In this document: positions 1-13,480 of the stretch, piece by piece
Numbering within the stretch: position 1 is the first letter of the stretch
Layout of the letters: the number at the start of each line of letters is the position of its first letter
Source of the DNA: Microcebus murinus
Lineage: Eukaryota; Chordata; Mammalia; Primates; Cheirogaleidae
Reading direction: 5' to 3'
Assembly: GCF_040939455.1 (NCBI RefSeq)
Contig: NC_134122.1
Span: 34,266,001-34,330,000 of the forward strand
DNA: 64,000 bases
Notes under the pieces: generated by a model
Database searches by the model: none
Seen by the model: the letters and a program-made list of their open reading frames with translations, nothing else
What the model was told of the DNA's origin: nothing
Translations under genes and position numbers: made by a program

Positions 1-1030
1 TTTGTGGGAGCCTCCTTTTCATTAGTATTTGCGACATGTTCACCAGCAAAATGATTATGTTAGGCAGAGACATCACATCACTTACATTTCATAGCTCAGT
101 GCAATTTTCATAAACTGCGAGGCAACATCCAAAAAAACATGACTCAGAATTAGAGTTTCAGAAGATTATTATATAGACATTATTTCCCCCAGGTCACGGG
201 CTTTAGTCAAATTTGGAGGAGAATGAAATTGCCAACAGTGAAAAGCAGACAGAAAGGTATGAGTTCATGAGCAGAGAAATAACATTTTCATTTGTTCCTT
301 CCCCATGGGAAAGATTCAGCATTCCGGTAAATGGAGACGGTTATAAGAAATGAATTTTTGTCAGCAGGGATGTGATTTTAAGGCTCACTTATCCATTGGC
401 AATCTAGATTTCTAACCCCAGGAATCTAGGAAATTGCTACAGAATGTAGTCTTTATTATAAACAAGTTTTTTTTTTTTTTTTTTGGTAGTTTTTCCCTCC
501 TTTTCTTAGGCAGAGATTTTTAAGATGGAGAACTACAGTTCTTTCTGTATTTCAGGGGTCAGATGACTACAGAATTTCCTCGTCCGCCCTGAGTTTTTCC
601 TCACTGATGTTGCTTTGTGATGGAAACCCTTTTTCCCCATCAACCTTCCTTCATTCTCTGCTTTCATTTCCCAACCCTCCTCTGTTCCATCAGCACAACT
701 CTGACAGTGTTGAAAGCCACAAACCTCGAATCCTGTCATGAAGTGAGGGATCAGTGGCCTCTGCTTCTGTTGCCCAGCGTTTGCAGGATGTCTTTTGGTA
801 TTGCTGCTTCTCTATTCTCTGGCCATAGTGTTGTGATATGCTGAAATTCTTTGGAATTTCAACTTCCTTCTTCTGTATTCTTATTAGTGTAATTCCCTAC
901 CAAAATTTATAGGAAGCAAATCACATTGCCTTCATTATTATTATGCTTACAATGTAATGATTATGAAACAGAAGGTCCCTTTCTTTTCTCTTTTCTTTCT
1001 TTCTTGGTTTTTTTTTTGTTTTTTTTTTTT
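1..1030. other. Unassigned non-coding sequence
   Basis: No repeat family or coding exon is recognised here. A T-run lies at about 467-484 and a pyrimidine-rich CTTT tract at about 980-1032, where the left end of the neighbouring Tigger1 would be expected. The short open frames on both strands (about 70 aa) overlap one another and resemble no family I know, so I treat them as chance. Confidence 0.5.
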
Positions 1031-1154
1031 TTACCAATTGAATGTTTATGGCAACCCTGCATTGAGTAAATCTATCAGCATAATTTTTCCAGCAGCTGTG
1101 CTCACCTCACGTCTCTGTGTCACATTTTGGTAATTCTAGTGATATTTTAGACTT

Positions 1155-3246
1155 TTTTTTTTGTAACAGTTTTTATTTATTTATTTATTTATTTTTTAAA
1201 TTCGGGATATTATAGGTATACAAACATTTTGGTTACATATAATGTGTTTGTCTATCCTAAGCCAGGGCTATAAGCGTGCCCTTCCCCCATACAGTGTGCT
1301 CTGCTTCCATTAGTTGTGGGTTTGCCCCCACACACATCTGAATGGCACCCAATGAGTATTACTACCATGTGAGCACTTTAGTGTTGATCAGTTAATACCA
1401 ATTTGATGGTGAGTACACGTGGTGTTTGTTTTTCCATCCTTGTGAAACCTCCATTAGAAGTATGGCCTCAAGCTCCATCCAGGATAATAGAAGAGGTGCT
1501 AGTTCACCATTGTTTTTTGTAGTTGAGTAGTATTCTGTGGTATACATATACCACATTTTATTAATCCACTCATGTATTGATGAGCACTTGGGTGGTTTCC
1601 ATATATTTGCAGTTGTGAGTTGTGCTGCTATAAACATTCGAGTTTAGATGTCTTTATTATAGAATGTCTTTTTTTCCTTTGGGTAGGTGCCTAGTAGTGG
1701 GATTGCTGGATCAAATGATATTTCTATTTTTAGCCCTTGAGGTATCTCCAAATTACTTTCCATAGGGGTTGTACTAATTTGCAGTCCCACCAGCAGTGTA
1801 AGAGTGTTTCAGTCTCTCCATTTCCATGCCAGTTATTGTTGTTTTGGGACTTTTTGATAAAGACCATTCTCACTGGAGTTAGATGATATCTCATTATGGC
1901 TTTAATTTGTATTTCCCTAATGATTAGAGATGTTGAGCACATTTTTATCTGTTTGCTGGCTATTATTCTGTCTTTTTTGAAAATTTTCTGCCCATGTCCT
2001 TTGCCCATATATGGATGGGTTGTTTGATTTTTTTCTTGTTGATTTTCTTAAGTTCTATATAGATTCTTATTATCAACCCTTTATGGAATGTGTAGAAAGC
2101 ATATATTTTCTCCCATTCTGTAGGTTGTCTATTCACTGTAATGATAGTTTCCTTGGCTGTGGAGAAGCTTTCTAATTTGATCAGGTCCCATTTGTTTATT
2201 TTTGTTGCTGCTGTGATTGCTTTGGGGTCTTCTTCATCAACTCTTTGCCTAGGCCAATGTCCGAACGAGTCTTCCCAACATTTTCTTCCAGAATTCTTAA
2301 GGTTTCATGCCTTAGGTTGAAGTCTGTTATCCATCACGAGTTGATTTTTGTGAGAGGTGAGAAGTGGTGATCCAGTTTCAGTATTCTGCATGTGGATATC
2401 CAGTTTTCCCAGCACCATTTATTGAATAGAAATTCCTTTCCCCAATGTACATTTTTGTCTGCTTTTTCAAAGATTAGATGACACTATGAGGATGGTTTAA
2501 TATCTGGGTTCTCCATCCTATTCCAAAGTTCTATATCTCTGATCTTGTTCTAATATAATACTGCTTTGGTTACTATAGCCTTGTAGTAAAGTTTGAAGTC
2601 TGGCAGACTGATGCCTCCCAATTTGTTCTTTTTGCTCAAGATTGCTTTGGCTCTACAAGGTCTTCTGTGGTTCCAGACACAGTGTATAATTATTTTTTCT
2701 AAATCTGTAAAGAATGATGATGGTATTTTGATAGGGATTGCATTAATTCTGTAGGTCACTTTAGGTAGTATGGACATTTGAATAATATTGATTCTGCCAA
2801 TCCATGAGCATGGTAGGGATTTCCATCTTTTACATCTTCTACAATTTCTTTTCTCAGTGTTTCATAGTTCTCCCTATATAGGTCTCTCACCTCCTTCATT
2901 AAATATATTCCTAAATATTTAATTTTCTTTGATGCTATTGTGAAAGGTGTTATATCTTTGATTTCGATTTTCAGCTTGACACTATTATTGGCATATATGA
3001 AGGCTACTGATTTGTGCGCATTATTTTTGTTTCCTGAGATGTTACTGAATTCATTTATCAACTCCAGGAGTCTCTTGGTTGAATTCTTGGGATTTCCTAG
3101 ATATGATATCATATTGTCAGGAAACAGTGAGAATTTGACCTCTTCTGCCTCCATGTGGACATCCTTAATTCCCCTCTCTTGTCTGATTGCTATGGCAAGG
3201 ACTTCCAGCACTATGTTGAATAGAAGTGGAGATAGTGGGCAACCTT
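1155..3246 (-). mobile_element. 5'-truncated L1 inserted in Tigger1
   Basis: The 3' end lies at the low coordinate, with a T-rich poly(A) complement and (TTTA) repeats at about 1152-1197. The body runs through ORF2 in antisense. Minus-strand open pieces at 1392-1637, 1730-2008, 2550-2777 and 2756-3280 show ORF2 C-terminal and reverse-transcriptase wording (for example [32 protein letters not shown] and CPLSPLLFNIVLEVLA). The RT metal-binding motif is changed to FPDN where FADD is expected. Tigger1 resumes at 3247 within the same ATT-rich stretch, so this insertion is younger than the transposon. Truncation and stops make it inactive. Confidence 0.85.
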
Positions 3247-3399
3247 CATTATTATTATATCTCTTGAGATGCTCTGTCATTGGTGATCTTTGATGTTATT
3301 ATTGTGATTGTTTTGGGAGACCACAAAGCAAGTTTATATAAGATGCCAAATTTAATCTATAAATGTTGTGTGTGTTCTGATGGTTCCCCTGTTTCTCTT

Positions 3400-5802
3400 C
3401 TTCTTCCCAGGCTTCCCTATTCCCTGAGACACAACAATATTGAAATTAGAATAATTAATAACCCTACAAGGGCCTTTAAGTATTTGAGTGAAGAAGCACA
3501 CATATCTCATTTTGAACTGAAAGCTAGAAATGATTGAGCTTAGTAAGGAAGGATGTCAAAAGCTGAGACAGGTGGAAAGCTAGGCCTCTTGTGCCAATTA
3601 ACCAAGTTGTGAATGCAAAGGAAAAATTCTTGAAGTAAATAAAAAGTGTTATTCAAGTGAAGACATGAATTATATAGTAAAGTGAAACAGCCTTATTGCT
3701 GATGTTTTAGTGGAGGAAGTTTTAGTGGTCTTGGTAGAAGATCAAACCAGCCACTACATTTTGTTAAGCCAAAGCCTAACGCAGAGCAAGGCCCTAATGC
3801 CCTTTAATTCTCTGAAGGCTGAGAGAGGTAAAGAAGCTGTAGAAGAAACATTGGAAACTAGCAGAGTTTGGTTCAAGAGGTTTAGGAAAAGCAGGCATCT
3901 GCATAACATAGAAGTACCAAGTGAAGTAGCAAGTCCTGATGTAGAAGTTGCAGCAAAGTATCCAGATGAAGATGGCTACACTAAACAACAGATTTTCAAT
4001 GTAGCCTTAATAGGCTTCTATTGTTAGAAGATGCCATCTAGGACTTTCATAGCTAAAGAGAAGTCCATGTCTGGCTTCAAGCTTCAAAGGATAGGATAAC
4101 TCTCTTGTTAGGGGCTAATGCAACTAATGGCTTTTAAGTTGAAGCCAATGCTCCTTTATCATCGTGAAAATCCTAGGGCCCTTAAGAATTATGCTAAATA
4201 TACTATGCTTTTGCTCTAGAAATAGAACAGCAAAGCCTAGATGGTAGCACACCTGTTTATAGCAGGTGTGCTGACTGAATTTTTTAAGTCCATTGTTAAG
4301 ACCTACTGCTCAGAGAAAAAGATTTCCTTTCAAAATATTACTGCTTATTGATAATGTATGTGGTCACCCAACAGCTCTGATATATATATATACAAGGAGG
4401 TTAATGTTTTGTGCCTACTAACACAACATCTCTTCTGCAACCCAATGGATCAAGGAGCAATTTTACTTTCAAATCTTATTATTTAAAAATTATATTTCAT
4501 AAAGCTATAGTGGTCATAGATAGTAAATCCTCTGATGGATCTTGGCAAAGTAAATTGAAAACTTCTGGAAAGGAGTCATCATTCTAGTTGCCATAAGAAC
4601 ATTTGCGAAGGTTATATCTGGAAAAACAGTCTCCTTGGAAACAACCCAAGTGCCCATCAATTCATGAGTGGATAATTAAAATTTGGTATATGTTTACAAT
4701 GGAATATTATTCAATTCTAAGAAACAACAGTGAGCTAGCACCACTTATGCTATCCTGGATTAAGCTTAAGCCCATTATCCAAAGTGAGGCAACACAAGAT
4801 CAGGAAAATGGGCTCTACATGTGCTCACCATCAAATTGGTACTGACTAACACTCTGGTGCTCAAATGGTGGTAGTGTTCACCAGGAATTCGGGGGGGGGG
4901 TGTAGATCCACATCTTAGGGATGTGGTGAGCATTGTGGAGGGTAAGGGCATACCTATAACCCATCCTAGGGAGAGGCAAAGATAAAAAATGTAACCAAAA
5001 TTGTCCAAAAAAACCCATTTATCAGGTGTCTGGCAGGTGGGAGGGGAAGGAGGGGATGGGTGTATACTTACATAATCAGTGCGATGTGCACGGCCTGGGG
5101 GACGGACTTGCTGGAAACTCTGACTCGGCCAGCGGAGGGAGGGGTGGCAAGGGCAATATATGTAACCTGAACAATATTTGTACCCCCATAACATGATGAA
5201 ATTTAAAAAAAAGAACATTTACGATTCATAGGAGGAGGTGAAAATATCAACATTTATAGGAGTTTGGAAGAAGTTGATATCAGCCCTCATGGATGACTTC
5301 GAAGGGTTCAAGACTTCAGTGGAAGTTATGGAAATGGCAAAAGAACTAGAATTAGATATGGAGCCTGAAGATGTAATTGAATTGTTGCAATCTCATGATC
5401 AAACTTGAATGCATGAGGAGTTGGCTCTTACAGATGAGCAAAGAAAGAGGTTTCTTGAGATGAATCTACTCCTGGTGAAGATCTGTGAATATTGTTGAAA
5501 TGACAGCAAAAGATTTAGAACAATCCATGAACTTAGTTAATAAAGCAGTGGCAGGGTTTGAAATGATTGACTATCATTTTGAAAGAAATTCTACTGTGAG
5601 TAAAATGCTATCAAACAATGTTGCATACTACAGAGAAATCTGTTGTGAAAGGAAGAGTCCATCAATGCGGCAGACTTCCATTGTTGTATTATTAGAAATT
5701 GTCATAACCATCCCAGTCTTCAGCAAGCACCACCCTGATCATTCCGCAGCCATCAACATCAAGGTAAGACCCTCTACTAGCAAAAAGATTGTAACTCATT
5801 GA
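3400..5802 (+). pseudogene. Tigger1 transposase pseudogene
   Basis: The intact protein binds the element ends through an N-terminal CENP-B-like helix-turn-helix and cuts DNA with a DDE catalytic domain. Remnants appear in order. An N-terminal piece at about 3480-3660 has several stops. An open stretch at 3710-4027 reads through the second DNA-binding region (motifs [21 protein letters not shown]) to the start of the catalytic core ([10 protein letters not shown]). DDE-domain remnants with many stops follow to about 4600. A C-terminal piece at 5485-5802 has NIVEMTAKDLE and MRQTS. Where the first catalytic Asp is expected just after FNV, the codon now reads Ala, so the active site is lost. An L1 at 4611-5210 splits the gene. 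It lies inside the Tigger1 element and has no surviving function. Confidence 0.8.
4611..5210 (+). mobile_element. Short 5'-truncated L1 with target-site duplication, inside Tigger1
   Basis: This is the last 600 bp of an L1: the ORF2 C-terminus (WIIKIWYMFTMEYYS, SPSNWY, stop near 4843), the 3'UTR with a G-run at about 4890-4899, and a 3' end in ATGAAATTTAAAAAAAAG. The target-site duplication is AAGAACATTTGCGA at 4597-4610 and AAGAACATTTACGA from about 5211, with one difference. Tigger1 is continuous across the insertion. It supplies no intact gene. Confidence 0.85.
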
Positions 5803-6019
5803 AGGTTCAGATGATTGTTAGCTTTTTTTAGAACTAAAATATTTTAAACTTAAAATGAGTACATTGTTTTTGTTAGTCATAATGCCATTGCACACTTAAT
5901 AGGCTACAATATTGTATAAACATAACTTTGATGTGTACTAGGAAGCCAAAAAATTTGTGTGACTCACTTTATTGCAGTGATTTGGATCCAAGTCTGCAGT
6001 ATCTTAGAGGTATGCTTGC

Positions 6020-6744
6020 ATGATAAAGGTGCAAGGCATTCAAATTCCAATATATTAATAGTTTGGAACCTTTCTGGATTCTGTGTACCACTTCAGAAGG
6101 AGTGAAGAATCCTATAGACTAATGGCTTTTTACAGATATTCTCACTGTGATGAAGTTTCCTTAGAGTTCTTGGCTATGATTTTTTTTTTTTATTAGTTTC
6201 CAGTGAAGGATGAAATATTGTCAGCATAGTAATTCATAGCACATATAAGGCTATAGACATTGTTAGTATAATAATTACATAACAATAGTACTATAAGACA
6301 ACACCCAAGCAGTCACTTGATAATTATTAGATGTAGCTTTCGAGTCTTGCTGTCTATCCTTTAGAGCTAGGGACAGAATATCTCAGCTCGACGTTCTTTA
6401 CTTACTCAAGAGCTTACTTACTTTACTTACATTCTTTACTTACTCAAGAGCTCCTAATGTTAGAGACATTGTTCACCTTTTTGGTATTTTGTTTCTTCTT
6501 TTGTAAAATGGCAATGCTTTTGCCTGTCCAAACCACTATTAGTATTTTTCTCAGCAATGTTTGTGTGAATGAAGTATTATTACAGGATTTGAACATTAGA
6601 AATAATTATTCCACCTTGCTTACATATACCGTTTTATAATACTTAATCTTCTTGGTTAAGAAGATCATGAAGTAAAATCTTAACTGTTAACTGGGGTGAA
6701 GTGTTAAAATCTGTTTGTTCTATGTTTGTTTCTGAAAATCAATC
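6020..6744. other. Unassigned non-coding sequence
   Basis: No repeat family recognised. It contains a small imperfect tandem duplication with a 38-bp period (the 21-bp TTCTTTACTTACTCAAGAGCT unit at 6394-6414 and 6432-6452). The open frame at 6457-6639 has no recognisable features. Confidence 0.5.
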
Positions 6745-8160
<1,416 letters not shown>

Positions 8161-8162
8161 TT

Positions 8163-8940
8163 CTAGGTCTCCACAGAAAGGGGGGCCCTCACCTCTTTCT
8201 TTGAGGAGTTATGGTAGTGTAGGGGATCACAATTTGGGAACTCCCTGCCAGCCGGTGTTTCACCTGCAGCTCAGATAAGCTAGCTGGTCCCAGTGCCCTA
8301 TGCCAGATACAAGACAAGTGTAGGGGGATGTGGTTCAGTGGAGAAGTCTAGGAGCTAGACTTGGGTAGCAAGGAAGCCTGTGTGGACATATCCGACAGGA
8401 GAGTGTGGTGGGGTGCTAAGGAGTGGAGATCTGGGAGTGTACCCATCCTTCCCAGTCACCATATTGGATAAGGGTGTGGCATTGGGAGAGTAATAGCCTA
8501 GCCCCCAGCACCATGGCAACCAAGTGCCTCACACTCAGGCACACTAACTGGGTACTGCTCCTCCCCCTCATTACTGCAGGAAGAGCAGTTTGCACCAGCT
8601 CTTGAGTGGTCACTTCTTTCCAGTGGGTGTGTGCCCTGGGCTGAGGTCTCCACAGATAGAAGACCCACACTTCTTCCTTTGAGGACTTGTAGTGGAACAG
8701 GGGTGCACAATTTGGGAACTGCCTGCCTGCTGGCATTGCACAGAGAAACATGCTAGTGGCTCAGGTACACAGACCTGGGGGAAGTTTGAGAGCCAGATTC
8801 AGGAGGAGTCGGAGTACACATAGACTGAACTGAAGGGAGTGTGTTGTGGGGGTCCCAGGAATGGTAGTTTGGGAGAGCACCCACCCCTCCCTGAAGAAAA
8901 ACTGTGCTAAGATCCTAGCCTGGGGCCTTAGGACTCAAGC
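8163..8940. repeat. Degenerate tandem repeat of roughly 470-480 bp (about 1.6 units), origin unknown
   Basis: AGGTCTCCACAGA occurs at about 8164 and again at about 8643. After each copy the text remains similar: a TTTGAGGA block, a CACAATTTGGGAACT block, a GAGAGTGTGGTGG / GAGTGTGTTGTGGG block and a CACCC(A/C)TCC block. The region is more GC-rich than its surroundings. It abuts the truncated 5' edge of the L1 at 7085-8160. It could be the 5'UTR of an older L1 in inverted orientation, but I could not match it to the L1 5'UTR at 45024-46454. The open frames inside it (such as 8416-8751) overlap on both strands and look like chance. Confidence 0.5.
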
Positions 8941-9254
8941 ATTTATGCCTTTCCCCTGTGAACAGCCGTTCTGGTTTGGAGAGCTTGTCCTTAAAAGTAG
9001 CTTTTTAATAAGTCAATTTTTTATATGAATTATTTTCTCAGTATTTTACCTCTTTCTTTGTTAAAAGTAAAAACTGTATTAGGTACACTTATAAAAATGA
9101 AAAGTATTCCATGACCAATGCAAAATGCTATCATTACATAGATAGCTTTACAGGAGACATGGCATGCTTAGAAGATATGACTTGATTAAATCCTGTGCTT
9201 TACCTCTGGTTTTTTGAAATTTCAACAGAGACATTCCATCTGTCAGTAATAATA
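8941..9254. other. Unassigned non-coding sequence
   Basis: About 310 bp, AT-rich, with no repeat or coding signal recognised. Confidence 0.4.
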
Positions 9255-9445
9255 ATCACAATCCCAGTGAGCAGTTATTGAGCTTTGACTGTGTATCAGT
9301 ATTATTCTAAGCATATTTCAGGTAATAACTCAATTACTTCCCACAGCTACCCTTTCGAGGAAGTACTACTGTTATCTTTATTTTTCCAATGAAGAAACAG
9401 GCTTAGAAAGATTAAGAAACCTGTTTATGGTCATATAGGTCTGAC
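9255..9445 (-). mobile_element. MIR (ancient tRNA-derived SINE)
   Basis: Antisense MIR core and 3' wording: GAGCTTTGACTGTGTATCAG, then TAATAACTCAATTACTTCCC, and GAAGAAACAGGCTTAGAAAG. Strongly diverged. Confidence 0.7.
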
Positions 9446-9454
9446 CCAGCCCCT

Positions 9455-9731
9455 GGCACTAGTTCATGGCCTGTTAGGCACCCACTGCACAGCTCTGCTG
9501 GGCTCCGCCCCCCCCCCACTTCCGTGGAAAAATTGTCTGCCATGAAACTTGGGTGGGTGTGGCACAAGTGAGCAAAGCTTCATCTGTATTTACAACTGTT
9601 CTCCTCCCCATCTCAGGCATCACTGCCTGAGCTCTGCCTCCACTGCTCCCCTCCCCAACTGCCCCCCAATCTGTGGAAAAATTGTCTTCCATGAAACTGG
9701 TCCATGGTATCAAAAAGGTTGGGGACCACTG
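9455..9731 (+). mobile_element. MER1 (non-autonomous hAT-Charlie DNA transposon)
   Basis: It carries MER1 landmarks in order: GGCCTGTTAGGCAC, GTGGAAAAATTGTCTGCCAT, CTTCATCTGTATTTACA, the internal TGGAAAAATTGTCTTCCATG and the terminal CCAAAAAGGTTGGGGACCAC. The right terminal inverted repeat is present and the left one is degraded. Three further copies occur in this window. Confidence 0.8.
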
Positions 9732-9867
9732 ATATAGATAGTAGCTGGCTGAGCCAAGATTTATACTTAGCTGTGCTTGTAACCATCACACCATGATCCC
9801 ACAAAGGTGATAGAAGTCATCCAGATTTACTTATTTTTACTATGGGCCTTACATTATGGTGTTTTTT

Positions 9868-10716
9868 TTTTTTTAATTATTTTTTTTATTTTGGTATATT
9901 ATGGGGGTACAGATTTTAAGGTTTCAATAAATGCCCATTTCCCCCCCTCCCCCCAAAAGTCTGAGTCCCCATCATGACCATCCCCCAGATGGTGCACATC
10001 TCACTCACTATGTATGTATATACCCGCCCCCCTTCCCCCTCCCACCTGCCCAATACCCTATTACTGTAGCACCTATGTGTCCACTTAGGTGCTACTCAGT
10101 TAATACCAGTTTGCTGGAGAATATATCTGGTGCTTGTTTTTCCATTCTTGGGATACTTCACTTAGTAGTATGGGTTCCAGCTCTAACCAGGAAAATATAA
10201 GGTGTGCTATATCACCATTGTTTCTTAGAGCTGAATAGTACTCCATGGTGTACATATACCACATTTTATTAATCCATTCTTTGATTGATGGGCACTTGGG
10301 CTGTTTCCACAGCCTTGCAATTATGAATTGTGCTGCTATAAACATTCGAGTGCAGGTGTCTTTTTTATAGAGTGTCACTGGATCATTTGGGTAGATGCCC
10401 AGCAATGGGATTGCTGGATCAAATGGTAGATTCACTTGTATCGCTTTAAGGTATCTCCATATTGCTTTCCACAGAGGTTGAACTAGTTTGCAGTCCCACC
10501 AGCAGTGTAGGAGTGTTCCTCTCTCTCCGCAACCACGCCAGCATTTATTGTTTGGAGATTTTTTGATAAAGGCCATTCTCACTGGGGTTAAGTGATATCT
10601 CATTGTGGTTTTGATTTGCATTTCCCTGATGATTAGAGATGTTGAGCATTTCTTCATATGTTTGTTGGCCATTCTTCTGTCTTCTTTAGAAAAATTTCTG
10701 TTCAAGTCCTTTGCCC
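9868..10716 (-). mobile_element. Young 5'-truncated L1 with target-site duplication
   Basis: The target-site duplication CATTATGGTGTTTTTT occurs at 9852-9867 and from 10717. The T-rich poly(A) complement and the 3'UTR (TATTATGGGGGTACAGATTT) follow. The ORF2 C-terminal frame is open without a stop over 10100-10705 on the minus strand (201 aa), containing [44 protein letters not shown] and the C-terminal SPANWY. In complete L1 this Cys-containing C-terminal segment of ORF2p binds nucleic acid and is needed for retrotransposition. The promoter, ORF1, endonuclease and RT are absent, so it is dead on arrival. The clean duplication and uninterrupted frame suggest a fairly recent insertion of the same subfamily as 42486-46454. 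Confidence 0.9.
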
Positions 10717-10734
10717 CATTATGGTGTTTTTTAA

Positions 10735-10912
10735 GACGCTTTCATTTATATTATTTCATTTAGTTTAAAAACAATTTTTACACAGTCATTATTCCCATTT
10801 TATAGATGAGAAAATTGAGTTTCAGAAAAGGTGAATGTCATAACCAAGATTACACAGGTAGCAATAAGTCATGGCACAGAGATTTGATCTGACAACCCAT
10901 ATTCTGGCTCTA
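10735..10912 (-). mobile_element. MIR
   Basis: Antisense MIR wording: CCCATTTTATAGATGAGAAA, TTACACAGGTAGCAATAAGT, CTGACAACCCATATTCTGGC. Diverged. Confidence 0.7.
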
Positions 10913-10978
10913 GCTAGGATATCATTAAGGAAAGGTATATTCCCTCCAAAAAAAGTCATTTTTACAATGTGTAAGACA

Positions 10979-11168
10979 GAGGTCTCCAACCTATGATGCA
11001 TTGTATAATTATTTCATTATATATTACAATGTATTAATAATAGAAATAAAGCACACAATAAATGTAATACATCTGAATCATCCTGAAATCATCCTCTCCT
11101 CCCTGATCCATGGAAAAATTGTCTTCCATGAAAATGTTCCCTGGTGCCAAAAAGGTTGGGGATCGTTG
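10979..11168 (+). mobile_element. MER1, internally deleted copy
   Basis: The left terminal repeat CAGAGGTCTCCAACCT leads directly into the AT-rich 3' half (TATATATT-type stretch, AATAGAAATAAAGCACACAA), then TGGAAAAATTGTCTTCCATG, and ends CCAAAAAGGTTGGGGATCG. Both termini are visible with most of the middle missing, which is typical of a non-autonomous hAT derivative. Confidence 0.8.
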
Positions 11169-13480
11169 TAAGAGATTTATGTTTTCTGTATACTATGCCA
11201 CTCTAGCAAGGATTTGTGTTTTCTATTTGAGTTAACTCTGCTTGTTCTGTATTGGAGTTATCTTATCTCTCTCTCTGTCCTTGGAATTTTTTCAGGTCAT
11301 TGCTGATACACATTGGATTCTTCATTCTGTTAGCGGTTTGTAGTTGGTTTGTTGATCTTCCACAATTGGCATCATTTTTATTTTCATTTGTCATCCTTGG
11401 AAAATTAATATCCCTTTAAATTTTGGACCTATAATATTATGTGCTTTAGTCTCCTGAAGAGTTGAGTGTTCCTGTGGTGCCAGTAGCCACTTGTACAGCG
11501 TCCTGAGCACACTTTCAGAGAAATATGAATGGCAGTACCACTTGGATACCAATTAAAAATAAATCTTTTTTGAGGGAAATACATTTTTAAACCTTTGAAG
11601 ATACAGAGGGGTGGTTCTGTTGGTTTTCTTTGCCATTGATGACATCATCTAGAACTTCCTGTTGCATTAAAAAGGGATTTTAGTGAAAAAATGTTTTTTT
11701 CCCGTTACAATGAAAAAATAGATTTCACATAGCTATGTGTTACTAAAAATATAGAATAAACTTCTATTAGGTACTACAAAGTCCTAGTGATGTCCATTTT
11801 TATACAACAAAGTCTTGCAAATATATTTTGGAATGCCTTAGTAGTAAGTAGGCAGCATTTTAACAGCCCACTGTGACTCATAGGGAAGTACTTGTCTCCA
11901 TGTTGTTCATGACTGTGTTTTTATGGGCTAGGCCTCCCTGCTGTCTCACTTCACTAGCATGTCTTCCCTTTTGTTTACCTTGGCCCCACCTCTGGCTCAG
12001 CTGGATACCACAGGCTTCACCAGGCAGTTGGAATACAAGCCCACCACACCAGCTCCCCACGTCCCTGTGGCACTTTATGGCTCAGAGAGAATTGGATCTG
12101 AACCCTGTGTGGCTAATGGTTGTACGTACCCAGCCAAGTCTGTACAAGAGGAGAAAATGCATGGGTTTATGAGTCTGTATATACTTCACATTCTTAAAAA
12201 CACATCTCTGAGGCCAAGTAAATACACATGTATTCCTTTTTGATTTTAGTGGTTAATACTCAGGCCCTGAAGAATGAGTTTTGGTTACCCTGGTGCAAGG
12301 GTGAATTCTTCTGGAATGGAGGTGATTATCCAGAGGTGTTACATTGTGCTTTTCTTTTCTCTTCGTGCATTTTCCATACCTGTACATTATAGCCTTCCTG
12401 GGCATCTCTTAGCAGTGCCACCTGCTAACTTGGCAGAGTGAGGAGACTCTCCAATGGTGTCTCACTTCCTGTGTCCATGTGGATTATTTTTACCACATGA
12501 TGATTTGGCAGGTATTTTCTGTAAATTTCTATCTTACCTATCCACAGCTCTGGTAAAGAGCAGAGAACTGGGCTCATATGCTCAACTTGTGAAGTGTGAT
12601 TTTCCCAGAAACAGGAAAGGGAGACAGAAATTTAGTGGGATAAGGGCATCTTAATGTGAGAGTTGAACTCTAAGCTTAGTGTAAATTTTCTGATCTAGAG
12701 GAAATCACAGCACTCTGAGATCAACCCTCACCAGCTTGCCTTTAGGCTTGGTACAACTTTCATTGCAAATGCTGGAATTAATGGTTTGGTTTTGCCAAGG
12801 AGAGTATTTCAAGGTGGTATTTTATCTCCTACTTTCAGATCTAGCTGGAGTGTTCAAATAAACTTTTTGTATAATTCCCATAGGCTGTAACTCTGTGGCT
12901 TGGGTAGTGGTCAGAGGAGCTCTAATGCCAGAGTAAATAATGTTGCTAACAGAAAAGAGTAGGGGTTGTCTCTCTGTAAAATGCTACACAAAGGAGACTT
13001 TCTTTGCTCCTCCCGGTACATGTGGTAAGCATAGAAATAGTTTATTGTGAAAGTCTTTCCGCCACAGGTCTTTCTAAGGCATAATGTACCCTCCAGGGAA
13101 ACCCAAATAAATACCAGCCTAATAAACTTCAGATTTTAAAAAATAAGTTATCTTATTGCATTTCTGTAAGAATAAAAATATGAAAAGTCAGTGTGTTTTT
13201 ATTCTGCTTTGATTTACTTTCCAAACTCTCCTGTCCCAATTCAGTCTTAAAGTGGAAGAAAATACTTTATCATTTGAAGCAGGATGAATGTAGTACAAAA
13301 TTCAGTCTTTCAGAAGGGAAGCTTGGGGAGCAAATTTTGATGCCAACTTTGAATTTAAAAAAAAAAAAAATACACACACACAAACATATCTGGTATTGTC
13401 CTGGAGGTCAGTGATAACTTTTTGGTATTCTTTGTAAAGGAAGTCTTCCATCCAGGGTTCCCTTCATTCGTTTTAAGTTA
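11169..13480. other. Unassigned non-coding sequence
   Basis: 2.3 kb with no recognised repeat. Open frames at 11873-12172, 11959-12243 and 12454-12654 overlap in different frames and show no domain, signal peptide or repeat, so they are most likely chance. A poly-A/CA tract lies at about 13358-13384. Confidence 0.45.

Larger units (their letters stand above)
1033..6019 (+). mobile_element. Tigger1-like (pogo/Tc1-mariner superfamily) DNA transposon, split by two L1 insertions
   Basis: Three segments (about 1033-1154, 3247-4610 and 5211-6019) together give a Tigger1 copy in sense orientation. The right end carries the terminal inverted repeat in degraded form (GAGGTATGC at 6008-6016). The left terminal repeat is missing and a T-rich tract stands in its place. 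The 5' part contains the wording of the Tigger1 leader (GTGTCACATTTTGGTAATTC at 1117-1136). The middle and 3' parts encode recognisable but broken transposase. Two L1s interrupt it, at 1155-3246 (minus) and 4611-5210 (plus). This is an old pan-mammalian family, and this copy is certainly inactive. The family name rests on my recognition of the consensus, not on an alignment. Confidence 0.85.

Noticed and set aside
11873..12243. Two overlapping open frames of 94-99 aa, possible small gene
   Set aside because: Different registers, no family motif, no splice or poly(A) context, and an overlapping frame on the opposite strand.
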